Source of the DNA: Chryseobacterium vrystaatense
GTDB taxonomy: Bacteria; Bacteroidota; Bacteroidia; Flavobacteriales; Weeksellaceae
Assembly: GCF_000737765.1 (NCBI RefSeq)
Contig: NZ_JPRI01000006.1
Coordinates: 62,001 to 126,000, forward strand
Direction: 5' to 3'
Length of the DNA stretch: 64,000 bases
The notes below the pieces were generated by a model, which saw only the letters and a list, made by a program, of their open reading frames with translations, was not told where the DNA came from and made no database searches. Positions 54,056 through 62,347 of this stretch are shown one piece after another. Each line of letters begins with the position of its first letter. Position 1 is the stretch's first letter. The position numbers and the translations under genes were made by a program.

Positions 54056-54214
54056 TTATCTCTTAGCGCGTACAGCACTAACAGTTAAACTCTTTCTGCC
54101 TTTAGCTCTTCTTGCTGCCAAAACTCTTCTACCGTTTGGCGTAGACATTCTTTCTCTGAAACCGTGTTTGTTTCTTTTCTTTCTTTCTGATGGCTGGAAT
54201 GTTCTTTTACTCAT
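54056..54214 (-). CDS. rpmH: 50S ribosomal protein L34
   Basis: A protein of 52 residues read directly from the [23 protein letters not shown], then [20 protein letters not shown], then [12 protein letters not shown]. All L34 landmarks ([30 protein letters not shown]) are present and the length is normal. It sits deep in the 50S subunit. Promoter at 54259-54289. The usual neighbour rnpA is not adjacent here. Confidence 0.97.
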   Translation of the reverse strand: MSKRTFQPSERKKRNKHGFRERMSTPNGRRVLAARRAKGRKSLTVSAVRAKR

Positions 54215-54258
54215 TACTATATATTTAAATCGTAATTAATCTATTAATTTTCAGGTTG

Positions 54259-54289
54259 CAAAGATATAGAAATTTTTAAAAGTTACAAA
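54259..54289 (-). promoter_or_regulatory. Promoter of rpmH
   Basis: Reverse-strand -7 TATCTTTG (54259-54266) and -33 TTTG (54286-54289) at a 19-bp spacing, close to the Bacteroidota consensus. Confidence 0.75.
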
Positions 54290-54324
54290 TTTTAATAATC
54301 TTTTTTTGGAAATTATTTGAAATG

Positions 54325-54380
54325 TTTTTGAACCCTATATCTGCAAACTGCGAGAGGGAAATGAAATATGGGTTCAAAAA
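54325..54380. repeat. Inverted repeat between the rpmH and nrnA promoters
   Basis: Arms TTTTTGAACCC (54325-54335) and GGGTTCAAAAA (54370-54380) are perfect complements 34 bp apart. They end 29 bp before the nrnA -7 box. It could be an operator or a mark of a lost element. Confidence 0.55.
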
Positions 54381-54409
54381 TTATATTCAAATGATTTATT
54401 TAAAAGCTC

Positions 54410-54417
54410 TATCTTTG
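54410..54417 (+). promoter_or_regulatory. -7 promoter element for nrnA
   Basis: TATCTTTG, 32 bp before the ATG at 54450. Confidence 0.6.
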
Positions 54418-54449
54418 AAAACTCAAATTTAAAGAAAAATAAACACACG

Positions 54450-55454
54450 ATGTTTACACCAGCAGAACTTTTAGATATCAGTACATTACTTACTCCTGAA
54501 AACAAGATAGTTATCCTTACCCATTACAATCCGGACGGAGACGCTATAGGTTCCAGTCTGGGATTAAAACACTATTTGGGTGCAAAAGGAATTCCGGCAG
54601 AAGTGATTGTGCCGAATGATTTTCCGAAATTTTTGAAATGGATGCCGGAATCTAAAAAAGTAATCATCGGAGAGTATAAGAGAAAATATGCATCTGATCT
54701 GATAAGTGGGGCAGATGTGATCTTCTGTCTTGATTTTAATTCTCCATCAAGAATAGGAATTTTAGGAGACTGGCTTACGAAAGCTAAGGCGAAGAAAATT
54801 CTTATCGATCATCACCAGCAGCCTGAAAAATTTGATTTTGTTTATTCTGACACAGTGATTCCTGCGACTTCACAGATGATTTATCATTTTATTGAAGCGA
54901 TGGAAGATGAGAATTTAGTCAATCAGGATATTGCAGAATGTCTTTATACAGGGATTATGACCGATACAGGTGGTTTCCGTTTCCGTTCTACAAGTGCCAC
55001 TACGCACAGGATTATCGCTAATCTGATAGAAAAAGGAGCAGACCCCTCTGTTATTACTTCGAATACATGGGATACCAACACCGTTTCCCGTCTCCATCTT
55101 CTCGCTTTGGTATTGGGAAGGATAGAAGTGGTTAATGACGGTAAAGTAGCTGTATTATCACTCACCAGAAATGAACTGAAAGAATATGGTTTCCAGAAAG
55201 GGGATACGGAAGGTTTTGTAAACTATGGATTGAGTATTGCCGGAGTGAAAATGGCGGCTTTCTTCATGGAAGATCTTTACGATGACTTTATCAAAATTTC
55301 TTTCCGAAGCAAAGATGATGTCGATGTAAACCAGTTCTCCAGAAAGTATTTTAGTGGAGGAGGGCACATTAATGCTGCAGGTGGAAAATCTGATGAATCT
55401 TTACCGGATACCATAGAGACATTTAAGAAAAGGCTGGAAGAAGAGAACATATAA
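54450..55454 (+). CDS. nrnA: Bifunctional oligoribonuclease / PAP phosphatase NrnA (DHH family)
   Basis: A protein of 334 residues with the DHH motifs HYNPDGDAIGSSLGL, DLISGADVIFCLDFN, ILIDHHQQP, YTGIMTDTGGFRFRST, and the DHHA1 ending KYFSGGGHINAAGG. It degrades short RNA oligomers and dephosphorylates pAp using manganese. Monocistronic and convergent with the patatin gene. Confidence 0.9.
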   Translation: MFTPAELLDISTLLTPENKIVILTHYNPDGDAIGSSLGLKHYLGAKGIPAEVIVPNDFPKFLKWMPESKKVIIGEYKRKYASDLISGADVIFCLDFNSPSRIGILGDWLTKAKAKKILIDHHQQPEKFDFVYSDTVIPATSQMIYHFIEAMEDENLVNQDIAECLYTGIMTDTGGFRFRSTSATTHRIIANLIEKGADPSVITSNTWDTNTVSRLHLLALVLGRIEVVNDGKVAVLSLTRNELKEYGFQKGDTEGFVNYGLSIAGVKMAAFFMEDLYDDFIKISFRSKDDVDVNQFSRKYFSGGGHINAAGGKSDESLPDTIETFKKRLEEENI

Positions 55455-55475
55455 ATTGTAATAGTTCTTTATACG

Positions 55476-56294
55476 CTAATCCGCTCTTTGGCGGATACCC
55501 AAACCTTTAGTGTATCCTTGGCTTTCAAGCTCTATACAGGTGTATTCATATACTTCCTGAAACATAACGTCCAGGTTTTTCTTACTGAACAAACTGAATT
55601 TTGTCATTTTAGGAGGGTCTAAAAAAATATCACAGGATTTAGCTTTCGAATAAACCGATTTGGCGATGGCTAAATGCAGAATCCTATCGAATTCCTTCAT
55701 AAGGCTCATGTTCTTTAATTCATCGTAGCTTATTGAATTGACGTGGGAGGCAATTAAAAAATCACATTTATCAATAATAGGTTCTATAGGCAGATTGTCC
55801 AAAACCCCTCCATCAACATATATTTTTTCACCTATCCTTACAGGAGGCAAAATGAAAGGCACACTGGATGAGGCCAAAAGAGGTCCGAAAAGTTCTCCTT
55901 CTGAAAAAAAATCCACGATTCCATGAGTCATTTCTGTGGCGGTAACGTAAACAGGGATTTTCAGAATCTTAAAATCATTCTCAGGAAAATGATCATTAAA
56001 AAGTTTTAAAATGAAATTTGAGCTGAAAATTCCATTTTTAGAAAGTTTAAGGTAAGACCTCGAAAAGAAGGTCGTGTGCCTTACGATATCCATCATTTCA
56101 TCCGGTGATTTTCCGAAAGAATAGAAGGCTCCCACAATGGAACCTGCGCTGGTCCCTGAAATGATATGCGGTCTGAGATTATATTCCTCTAATGCTTTGA
56201 GTACTGCGATATGAGCAATTCCGCGCATTCCTCCACCGGATAGCGTAAGGCCGATGACCGGCGGTTTCTTTTTTTTGAACGAGAATAGCCCCAT
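55476..56294 (-). CDS. Patatin-like phospholipase family protein
   Basis: A protein of 272 residues: GLTLSGGGMRGIAHI (oxyanion hole), GTSAGSIVGA (nucleophile Ser in GxSxG), and YVDGGVLDNLPIEP with the DGG Asp of the Ser-Asp dyad. No signal peptide, so probably cytoplasmic, acting on phospholipids or lysophospholipids at the inner membrane. Comparable to the RssA-type group. Full length. Confidence 0.9.
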   Translation of the reverse strand: MGLFSFKKKKPPVIGLTLSGGGMRGIAHIAVLKALEEYNLRPHIISGTSAGSIVGAFYSFGKSPDEMMDIVRHTTFFSRSYLKLSKNGIFSSNFILKLFNDHFPENDFKILKIPVYVTATEMTHGIVDFFSEGELFGPLLASSSVPFILPPVRIGEKIYVDGGVLDNLPIEPIIDKCDFLIASHVNSISYDELKNMSLMKEFDRILHLAIAKSVYSKAKSCDIFLDPPKMTKFSLFSKKNLDVMFQEVYEYTCIELESQGYTKGLGIRQRAD

Positions 56295-56366
56295 TTAAAT
56301 AATTAATCTCTACTAATATACAAGAAATTTTGATAAGCATTGGCTGAGACTCACTTCCAAAGGTTT

Positions 56367-57149
56367 TTACATGACCAGTTTTTTAGGAAGATTGTGAAGG
56401 AGCTCTGTATTAATGATTTCTGCGCAAATACCGGGCTTTTCCCAGTGTCCGTTGTGTCCGCAGTCCAGAATGTATGACTTTATATTGGTTCTGTCAGGAA
56501 GATGTTTAATCATGATGTCTGTTTTTACCGCATTATCGTGTTTCCCTGCTAAAACCAAAATTTTAGCCTCCAGATTTTCCATGATGTGTTTTTTGTCGGT
56601 TCTTTCCACCATGCCTTTTACACAGGCTAAGGCTCCGAGATTATTGGTAGAAAGAGCAGTTTCAAGAGCAGTTTCAATTTTTCCCTCCAGAATATCTCTT
56701 TCATTAGGATTGAAGAGATTGGGAATTCCGGCTCTTACATAATGGGCGAAGGCATCTTTAATGATCCTGTAACTTTTGATTCGCTGCTGTTTTTTCTCTT
56801 CGTCATCGGGAAAATAGGTTGAGAAAAATAAGGTGAGACTTTTAAGAGTTTGAGGGTATTTATCTGCAAAAGCCAGTGAAGTGTAGCCTCCCATAGAATG
56901 TCCCAATAGATGAACTTGAGTCAGTTTCTCATGGTCTAAAACCTTCTTTACTTCATCAGCCATCAGGTCCATAGTATGAACTTCTGCTAAAATGTCGGAC
57001 TGGCCATGACCGGGAAGATCTATTTTTAATAATGAAAAATTCTTAGAAAGGTGAGGTTCCATATCGCTCCAGATGGATAGGTTTTCCATAAAGCCATGGA
57101 GTAGCACCAAAGTTTCTTTTCCGTTTCCTTTTCTCTCAAAATTCAGCAT
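56367..57149 (-). CDS. Alpha/beta hydrolase
   Basis: A protein of 260 residues with the alpha/beta hydrolase core: VLLHGFMENLSIWSDM, LKIDLPGHGQSD, the nucleophile elbow LLGHSMGGYTSLAFADK, an Asp in AGKHDNAVKTD and the catalytic His in CGHNGHWEKP. The substrate is unknown; the sequence is closest in style to MenH/BioH-like esterases. The longer frame contains the -7 box at 57219-57226, so the ATG at 57149 is the start. Confidence 0.87.
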   Translation of the reverse strand: MLNFERKGNGKETLVLLHGFMENLSIWSDMEPHLSKNFSLLKIDLPGHGQSDILAEVHTMDLMADEVKKVLDHEKLTQVHLLGHSMGGYTSLAFADKYPQTLKSLTLFFSTYFPDDEEKKQQRIKSYRIIKDAFAHYVRAGIPNLFNPNERDILEGKIETALETALSTNNLGALACVKGMVERTDKKHIMENLEAKILVLAGKHDNAVKTDIMIKHLPDRTNIKSYILDCGHNGHWEKPGICAEIINTELLHNLPKKLVM

Positions 57150-57218
57150 GATCTTAATCGTATTAGCAGTTAAAAATATTTCAGACGTAGTATCACATTC
57201 TGAAATCACTTGTATAGT

Positions 57219-57226
57219 CAAATGTA
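57219..57226 (-). promoter_or_regulatory. -7 promoter element for the alpha/beta hydrolase gene
   Basis: Reverse-strand TACATTTG, 70 bp before the ATG at 57149. It overlaps the start of the longer frame. Confidence 0.5.
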
Positions 57227-57232
57227 AATAAA

Positions 57233-57257
57233 AAAGAGCATTATAAAAATGCTCTTT
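57233..57257 (-). terminator. Terminator of exbD
   Basis: A ten-pair stem AAAGAGCATT/AATGCTCTTT with a 5-base loop, followed by TTTTTATTTAC on the minus strand. Confidence 0.82.
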
Positions 57258-57263
57258 GTCTTA

Positions 57264-57779
57264 TTATTTTGTTAATTCAGTATATACTTTCTTTTCCCAC
57301 GGTTTAATATCCGTGATACCATACCTCTCTTTTTTTGAGATCGCGATATTATCCAGGATATCTACGAAATTTTTATAGTTGGCGTCATCAGTAGGTTTTA
57401 CAATGACAGTGAAATTCTCAGGTTTCGGAGCGTTTTTATATGCTTCAGAAATGATCTTTGAAATTTTTACACCGCTGAAGTCCGTTTCTTTCAGGTTTTC
57501 TGCATTCAGATCATTTTGGTTGCTCTGATGATAAAATACCCTGTTGTCCTTTCCCAGAATGAATGTTACCTGGTTCTTCTGATCTACAACAGGTCCACTT
57601 GGAGGATCTCCTTTGGCTGGAAGCCCCAGATCCATTACGTTAGGTTTTGTAAAGTTAGTGGTAAACATAAAGAAGGTAATCAGTAAGAATCCCAGATCTA
57701 CCATGGGAGTCATATCTACCCTGATTAATTTTTTCTTTTGCTTGCCTCCTGATTTTTCCTGTGCAATTACTTCAGCCAT
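57264..57779 (-). CDS. ExbD/TolR family biopolymer transport protein
   Basis: A protein of 171 residues: a short Lys-rich cytoplasmic head, one membrane helix with the proton-path Asp in RVDMTPMVDLGFLLITFFMF, then a periplasmic domain ending in ERYGITDIKPWEKK. It works with ExbB to energise TonB or with TolQ for envelope functions. No exbB, tonB or second exbD gene is adjacent, though Bacteroidota usually cluster them. Monocistronic, with its own terminator. Confidence 0.88.
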   Translation of the reverse strand: MAEVIAQEKSGGKQKKKLIRVDMTPMVDLGFLLITFFMFTTNFTKPNVMDLGLPAKGDPPSGPVVDQKNQVTFILGKDNRVFYHQSNQNDLNAENLKETDFSGVKISKIISEAYKNAPKPENFTVIVKPTDDANYKNFVDILDNIAISKKERYGITDIKPWEKKVYTELTK

Positions 57780-57916
57780 AATTCAAAATTTTAAATGTTA
57801 AACGGTATTTGTTGAATGTGAAAACCTATTGTAGTTTGGTGAAACGATGCAAAGTTTATACCTAAATTTGTTAAATAGCATTAATTTGAGTGAAAACGTT
57901 GTTTTTTTGTTATTAA

Positions 57917-57950
57917 AAAACCTTACGAGGTTTTAATTTCGTAAGGTTTT
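57917..57950 (-). terminator. Terminator of the seven-repeat T9SS gene
   Basis: A 12-pair stem AAAACCTTACGA/TCGTAAGGTTTT with a 10-base loop, then TTTTAATAA on the minus strand. Confidence 0.82.
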
Positions 57951-57973
57951 ATGATACTTTAAATATTTGTATG

Positions 57974-59524
57974 CTATTTGTTTATCTTCAACTTCTCTGA
58001 TAGTAAAATTTTCCCTTTATGTTGAACCTGAATCATATACACACCATTTGTAAACTGGGATGTATTGATATTGATCTTTTCCTCGCTGTATTTTTTGTTA
58101 AATAAATTTCTTCCGGACATATCGGTAATATTGACAACAGTTTCTCCGGATAGATGATCTAAATGAACAAAATCTTTTGCAGGATTTGGATAAATAACAG
58201 GCTTATTAATAAGGGAACTTTCTGCAGTGTTTAATTGGGTAGCGCTCAATTTTACGATCCAGGCGTCACTTTCTCCACGGTACCCTGTAATATTTCCGTC
58301 TGAAGAAAAAACCATACCTGCGAGGATATATCCCCCATCATCTGTCTGTTGAATGGAATATGCATAGTCAAAAGAACTCCCACCCAATGATTTCTGCCAT
58401 TGTATGATTCCTGAGGTATCTAACTTTAAGATCCAGTAATCGAAACTTCCATGATTTCCAGTAATATTCCCATCTGCAGAACCAGTTCCCCCGGCGACTA
58501 TATATCCTCCGTCAGAAGTTTGTTGGGTAGAATAGGGGTGATCCTCACCGCTGCCCCCAAAATATCTTTGCCATAATGTATTTCCGTTAGAATCTAATTT
58601 TGCCACACAATAATTAGATGTTCCAAACATTAGCGGCGTTTCAGAGTTTGTAGAATTAGACATACCGGCAACAATGTATCCTCCATCTGATGTTTGCTGG
58701 ATAGACGTTGCAGTATCAGCAAGATTGCCCATCAATGATTGGTTCCACTGTATAGTTCCCGAGGCATCTAATTTTACGATCCAAAAATCTCCGCCTCCAT
58801 AATTTATACTAATGTCTCCATTAGTAGAGCCACCTGTACCTGCAACAATGTATCCTCCGTCAGAAGTCTGTTGGATTGAATTAGCTCCTTCATAAGAAGT
58901 TCCACCCAGTGACTTCTGCCATTGTATAGTTCCTGAGGGATCTAGTTTTACGATCCAGTAATCGGAATTTCCATGGTTTCCTGTAACATCTCCATCGGTA
59001 GAATAAGAGTCACCGGCAATAATGTATCCTCCGTCAGAAGTTTGCTGAATAGAATTGGCCTTATCTTGATTACTTCCACCCAGTGATTTTTGCCATTGTA
59101 TAATTCCTGAGGCATCTAATTTTACGATCCAGTAATCAGTATTTCCATGATTTCCTGTAACATCTCCATCGGTTGAAGAAGACTCTCCGGCAACAATATA
59201 TCCTCCGTCAACGGTCTGTTTAATGGAATAGGCGTTCTCATCAGAAGTTCCACCCAGTGATTTCTGCCATTGTATAGTTCCTGAGGCATCTAATTTTACG
59301 ATCCAGTAGTCGGAATTTCCATGATTTCCTGTAACGTCTCCGTCTACAGAATAAGACCACCCTGCAGCGATATACCCTCCGTCAGAAGTTTGCTGGATAG
59401 AATGTACTTCTTCCCCATTACTTCCCCCCAATGATTTCTGCCACTCTATTGCAGGTGCAGTCTGTGCTGATAGAATAGAGTAAATAGAAAGGAAAAATAG
59501 AAAAGTAAATTTTAAATATTTCAT
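57974..59524 (-). CDS. T9SS type A secreted protein with seven 58-residue repeats
   Basis: A protein of 516 residues: a signal peptide ending LSAQ; seven repeats of about 58 residues (28-433), each WQKSLGG-x6-SIQQTSDGGYI-x-AG-x10-DVTGNHGNSDYWIVKLD, of beta-propeller or delta-60-like style; then a T9SS type A sorting domain (VIYPNPAKDFVHLDHL, VNITDMSGRNLF, GVYMIQVQHKGK). It should be exported to the surface or medium. The repeats are nearly identical at DNA level in places, which favours copy-number change. Role unknown; similar proteins are predicted cell-surface or extracellular matrix factors. Confidence 0.85.
   Translation of the reverse strand: MKYLKFTFLFFLSIYSILSAQTAPAIEWQKSLGGSNGEEVHSIQQTSDGGYIAAGWSYSVDGDVTGNHGNSDYWIVKLDASGTIQWQKSLGGTSDENAYSIKQTVDGGYIVAGESSSTDGDVTGNHGNTDYWIVKLDASGIIQWQKSLGGSNQDKANSIQQTSDGGYIIAGDSYSTDGDVTGNHGNSDYWIVKLDPSGTIQWQKSLGGTSYEGANSIQQTSDGGYIVAGTGGSTNGDISINYGGGDFWIVKLDASGTIQWNQSLMGNLADTATSIQQTSDGGYIVAGMSNSTNSETPLMFGTSNYCVAKLDSNGNTLWQRYFGGSGEDHPYSTQQTSDGGYIVAGGTGSADGNITGNHGSFDYWILKLDTSGIIQWQKSLGGSSFDYAYSIQQTDDGGYILAGMVFSSDGNITGYRGESDAWIVKLSATQLNTAESSLINKPVIYPNPAKDFVHLDHLSGETVVNITDMSGRNLFNKKYSEEKININTSQFTNGVYMIQVQHKGKILLSEKLKINK
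58226..59443 (-). repeat. Seven tandem coding repeats of about 174 bp
   Basis: The repeats encode units with W-x-x-S-L-x-G openings; units 1-4 and 7 are the most alike, while units 5 (WNQSLMG) and 6 (WQRYFGG) have diverged. Confidence 0.85.
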
Positions 59525-59624
59525 ATATAATTGTATCTTAGTAATTAAGCGTGTAATTTAATAATAAAAAGCAATTGTTTTCATATCAATTAATAACTGT
59601 AGATATTCTTCTAATAAGTGTATA

Positions 59625-59660
59625 AAAAAAGCCTTATCAAAATGAATTGATAAGGCTTTA
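59625..59660 (-). terminator. Terminator of dsbD
   Basis: A 13-pair stem AAAGCCTTATCAA/TTGATAAGGCTTT with a 6-base loop, followed by TTTTTATACAC on the minus strand, 20 bp past the stop. Confidence 0.85.
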
Positions 59661-59678
59661 TGATGTTGAAAGTAAATC

Positions 59679-61745
59679 TTACTTTGTAGTCTTATAATAA
59701 TTAACTCCGCATTCTAAGAATTTTTTAAAATCCTCTTTCGGCATGTATCCGGATACCGGAGTATTGATCACTTTTCCGTCCGGGGTGATCAGAACGTAAT
59801 GCGGCTGGGAATTGTTGTTGAAATTCACCTGCTGGAATAAGCTCCAACGGTCACCAATCGTTTTTACCTTTTTGATTTGCCCATCACCAAGATCGATTTT
59901 AGTTTTCTGATCTTCAGGAAGCTCTTCCTTGTCATCTACATATAACGAAGCCAGTACCACATCATTCTGCAGGATAGGAAGGATATCCGGTTCGCTCCAG
60001 ACGAATTCTTCCATCTTTCTACAGTTTTCGCAACCATAGCCGGTAAAGTCGATGAGGATAGGTTTGTTTTCCTTTTTAGCAAGCTCAATGGCTTTAAAGA
60101 AATCATGTTCAGGATGCATGCCCAGAATTCCGTCTTTTTCATCATGGAAATAACTAACATTCAATGGAGGTAGAATTCCGCTTAAAAGTTGAAGTTTTGG
60201 ACGCTCGGCAGGAATTAATCCCTGGATCAGATAGATCACAAAACCTATTCCGAGTGCTCCCAATATTTTTCTTGTGATAGAAATTTTCGGTTTTTTATCA
60301 TCATGCGGGAACCTGATGATTCCGAATAAATATAAAGCCAGTCCTAATGCAATCACAATCCAGATGGCGATGAAAAGCTCTCTTTTCAGTAAAAATGTTT
60401 TAGATACTAAATCTGCTTTGGATAAGAATTTTAATGCTAAGGCCAGCTCTACAAATCCAAGAACCACTTTCACTGTATTCATCCATCCTCCTGATTTCGG
60501 AAGACTTTTTAAAGCCTGCGGGAATAATGCCAACAGTCCGAAAACGATCGCCCATGCCAGTCCGAATCCTGCCAGTGCAAAAGTAAGCAGCATAGGAACA
60601 TTGGATGATCCTGTTACTGCACTTCCTAATAGACCTCCCAGAATAGGTCCGGTACATGAGAAAGAAACAATAACAAGCGTTAATGCCATGAAGAAAATAC
60701 CAACAATTCCACCAGCTTCTTCTGCTTTGGAAGATTTATTGGCAATAGAACTTGGTAAAGTAATATCGTAGTATCCAAAGAAACTTCCTGCAAAGAAGAT
60801 GAATATGATAAAGAAGGCTACATTCAGCCATACACTTGTAGAGATTTCATTAAAAACATTACCTGCAATTCCATCAATCAAATGGAATGGAACACTCAAA
60901 AGAACAAAGATCAGAAGAATGAAAAATCCGTAGATCATAGCATCTCTTTTCCCTTTTGCTTTATTGGTATTTCCTTTGGTAAAGAAAGAAACTGTGAGTG
61001 GGATCATAGGGAAAACACATGGTGTCAGTAAAGCGATTAAACCTCCTGCAAATCCTAAAAATAAATAAGTCCAGTAATTTTCATCAACTTTGTTTTCTTT
61101 AGTTCCACAATCCGTTAAAGGTTTCTGGAAATCAATGGTTGCAATTTTTAACTGTTTAGGGTCTAACTGTGAAGTTTGAGTCACAGTCACATCTCCTTTT
61201 ACAGGGCTTGTAACAACCGTTTCTATAGTTTTTACTGAATCTTTTGTTGCTTCTGTTTTTGCCTCTACAGTTTCATCAGTAGCTCCTTTTGGAGTTACTT
61301 TTTGATTAAATTCTAAGGTATTTGGAGCCAGACAAACTCTGTCGTCACACGTCTGATAAGTAATTTCAGAAGTTACATCACCTGGTTTGGCAGGATCTTT
61401 TAATTTGAACTTCTGTTTAAAGCCAGCTGAATTCGAATAAAACACAATCGTTCCACCAAAAGCTTCCGAAAATTCTTCATGCTTTTTACCAACTTCGGTA
61501 AATTTGCCAATCAGTTCAATATTTTTCCCTGAAACTTTGTATTCAGTAGGAATTCCTGTATCTTCAGGAAGGTCTTTGGAATAAATATGCCAGCCACTTT
61601 CCATCGTTGCATTCAAAACAGCTTCATATTGATTGTTTCCCAGATCGTTGATCGTGAATTTAAATTTTACAGGATTCTTGATCTGTGCATTAATTCCTGC
61701 CGCTAACAATAGCAGCACTACTAAAAACCAGTTTCTAAATTTCAT
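59679..61745 (-). CDS. dsbD: Thiol:disulfide interchange protein DsbD
   Basis: A protein of 688 residues: a signal peptide ending INAQ; a DsbD-alpha-like periplasmic domain with the cysteine pair CDDRVC near 130; a Thr/Val/Lys-rich linker; a CcdA-like transmembrane domain with LTPCVFPMIPLTVSFF and CTGPILGGLLGS; and a C-terminal thioredoxin domain with FTGYGCENCRKMEEFVW (CxxC near 572-575). It passes electrons from cytoplasmic thioredoxin to periplasmic disulfides and cytochrome-c-type substrates. All cysteines are present. No -7 box is obvious upstream; a hairpin cluster is present there instead. Confidence 0.92.
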   Translation of the reverse strand: MKFRNWFLVVLLLLAAGINAQIKNPVKFKFTINDLGNNQYEAVLNATMESGWHIYSKDLPEDTGIPTEYKVSGKNIELIGKFTEVGKKHEEFSEAFGGTIVFYSNSAGFKQKFKLKDPAKPGDVTSEITYQTCDDRVCLAPNTLEFNQKVTPKGATDETVEAKTEATKDSVKTIETVVTSPVKGDVTVTQTSQLDPKQLKIATIDFQKPLTDCGTKENKVDENYWTYLFLGFAGGLIALLTPCVFPMIPLTVSFFTKGNTNKAKGKRDAMIYGFFILLIFVLLSVPFHLIDGIAGNVFNEISTSVWLNVAFFIIFIFFAGSFFGYYDITLPSSIANKSSKAEEAGGIVGIFFMALTLVIVSFSCTGPILGGLLGSAVTGSSNVPMLLTFALAGFGLAWAIVFGLLALFPQALKSLPKSGGWMNTVKVVLGFVELALALKFLSKADLVSKTFLLKRELFIAIWIVIALGLALYLFGIIRFPHDDKKPKISITRKILGALGIGFVIYLIQGLIPAERPKLQLLSGILPPLNVSYFHDEKDGILGMHPEHDFFKAIELAKKENKPILIDFTGYGCENCRKMEEFVWSEPDILPILQNDVVLASLYVDDKEELPEDQKTKIDLGDGQIKKVKTIGDRWSLFQQVNFNNNSQPHYVLITPDGKVINTPVSGYMPKEDFKKFLECGVNYYKTTK

Positions 61746-62347
61746 TTTTTCTTTTCATTAAAATTTTGAGAATACTTTGCGTTTTCTCATCCTTTGTATA
61801 TCGTCTGTCCTGTCTGAAAGGGAGCACTCCAAGTACGGAGCTGCTACTGTCGGACAGGATCCAAATTTTTTGCCTTGCTAAAATAGATAATTTTTCGTCC
61901 CTAAAAAATTTAGGGATGCTCTTTTTACAGAAAAAATGAACCTGATGAAATGCATTATCATAATAAAAAGACAGATCAATTGGGGACGTACTTAATTTTA
62001 AATTAGATGAATACTTCTGAATGGTTTAAAGATTTATGAGTATTTCCAATATCGTTTTATTCTGTCCGCCGGTATGTTGTGTTTGATTAAATTTTACAGA
62101 AAGAGTTAAATGATACATACAGTTTATTTTAATGTGTGTATTTTAAATTAAAAATTTTAGAAATCTGTTGTAAGCGTATAACGATTTAAAAAGATGAATT
62201 TTTGAAAATTCTACCTTAAAAATAACGGATATCAATAATAATAAAACGGAAGGTTGATGTATGAATAAAATAAATTTCTTCATAAGTCATAATGAGGTAA
62301 ATCTATAAACTATCCAACCTTTGTATTTTCTCTTAGGAATGACGGAT
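61746..62347. other. 600-bp gene-free stretch upstream of dsbD
   Basis: It contains a nested hairpin at 61808-61859 and a second hairpin TCCCTAAA/TTTAGGGA at 61898-61916. The remaining 430 bp is very AT-rich with no convincing frame: the longest is a 46-codon minus-strand frame at 62143-62283 with no family match. No rRNA, tRNA or standard promoter is seen. Confidence 0.6.
61808..61859. repeat. Nested inverted repeat of unknown type
   Basis: Outer arms TCCTGTCTGA and TCGGACAGGA (ten pairs, one G-U) enclose inner arms AGCACTCC and GGAGCTGCT (eight pairs, one bulged C) with a six-base loop AAGTAC. It lies 63-114 bp upstream of dsbD on its coding strand. Confidence 0.6.

Noticed and set aside
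60274..60771. Plus-strand open frame of 165 codons
   Set aside because: Antisense to the membrane domain of dsbD; no independent promoter or family match.
62143..62283. Minus-strand frame of 46 codons in the dsbD upstream gap
   Set aside because: It begins MKKFILFI like a signal peptide but has no family match, no promoter and strong AT bias; probably chance.
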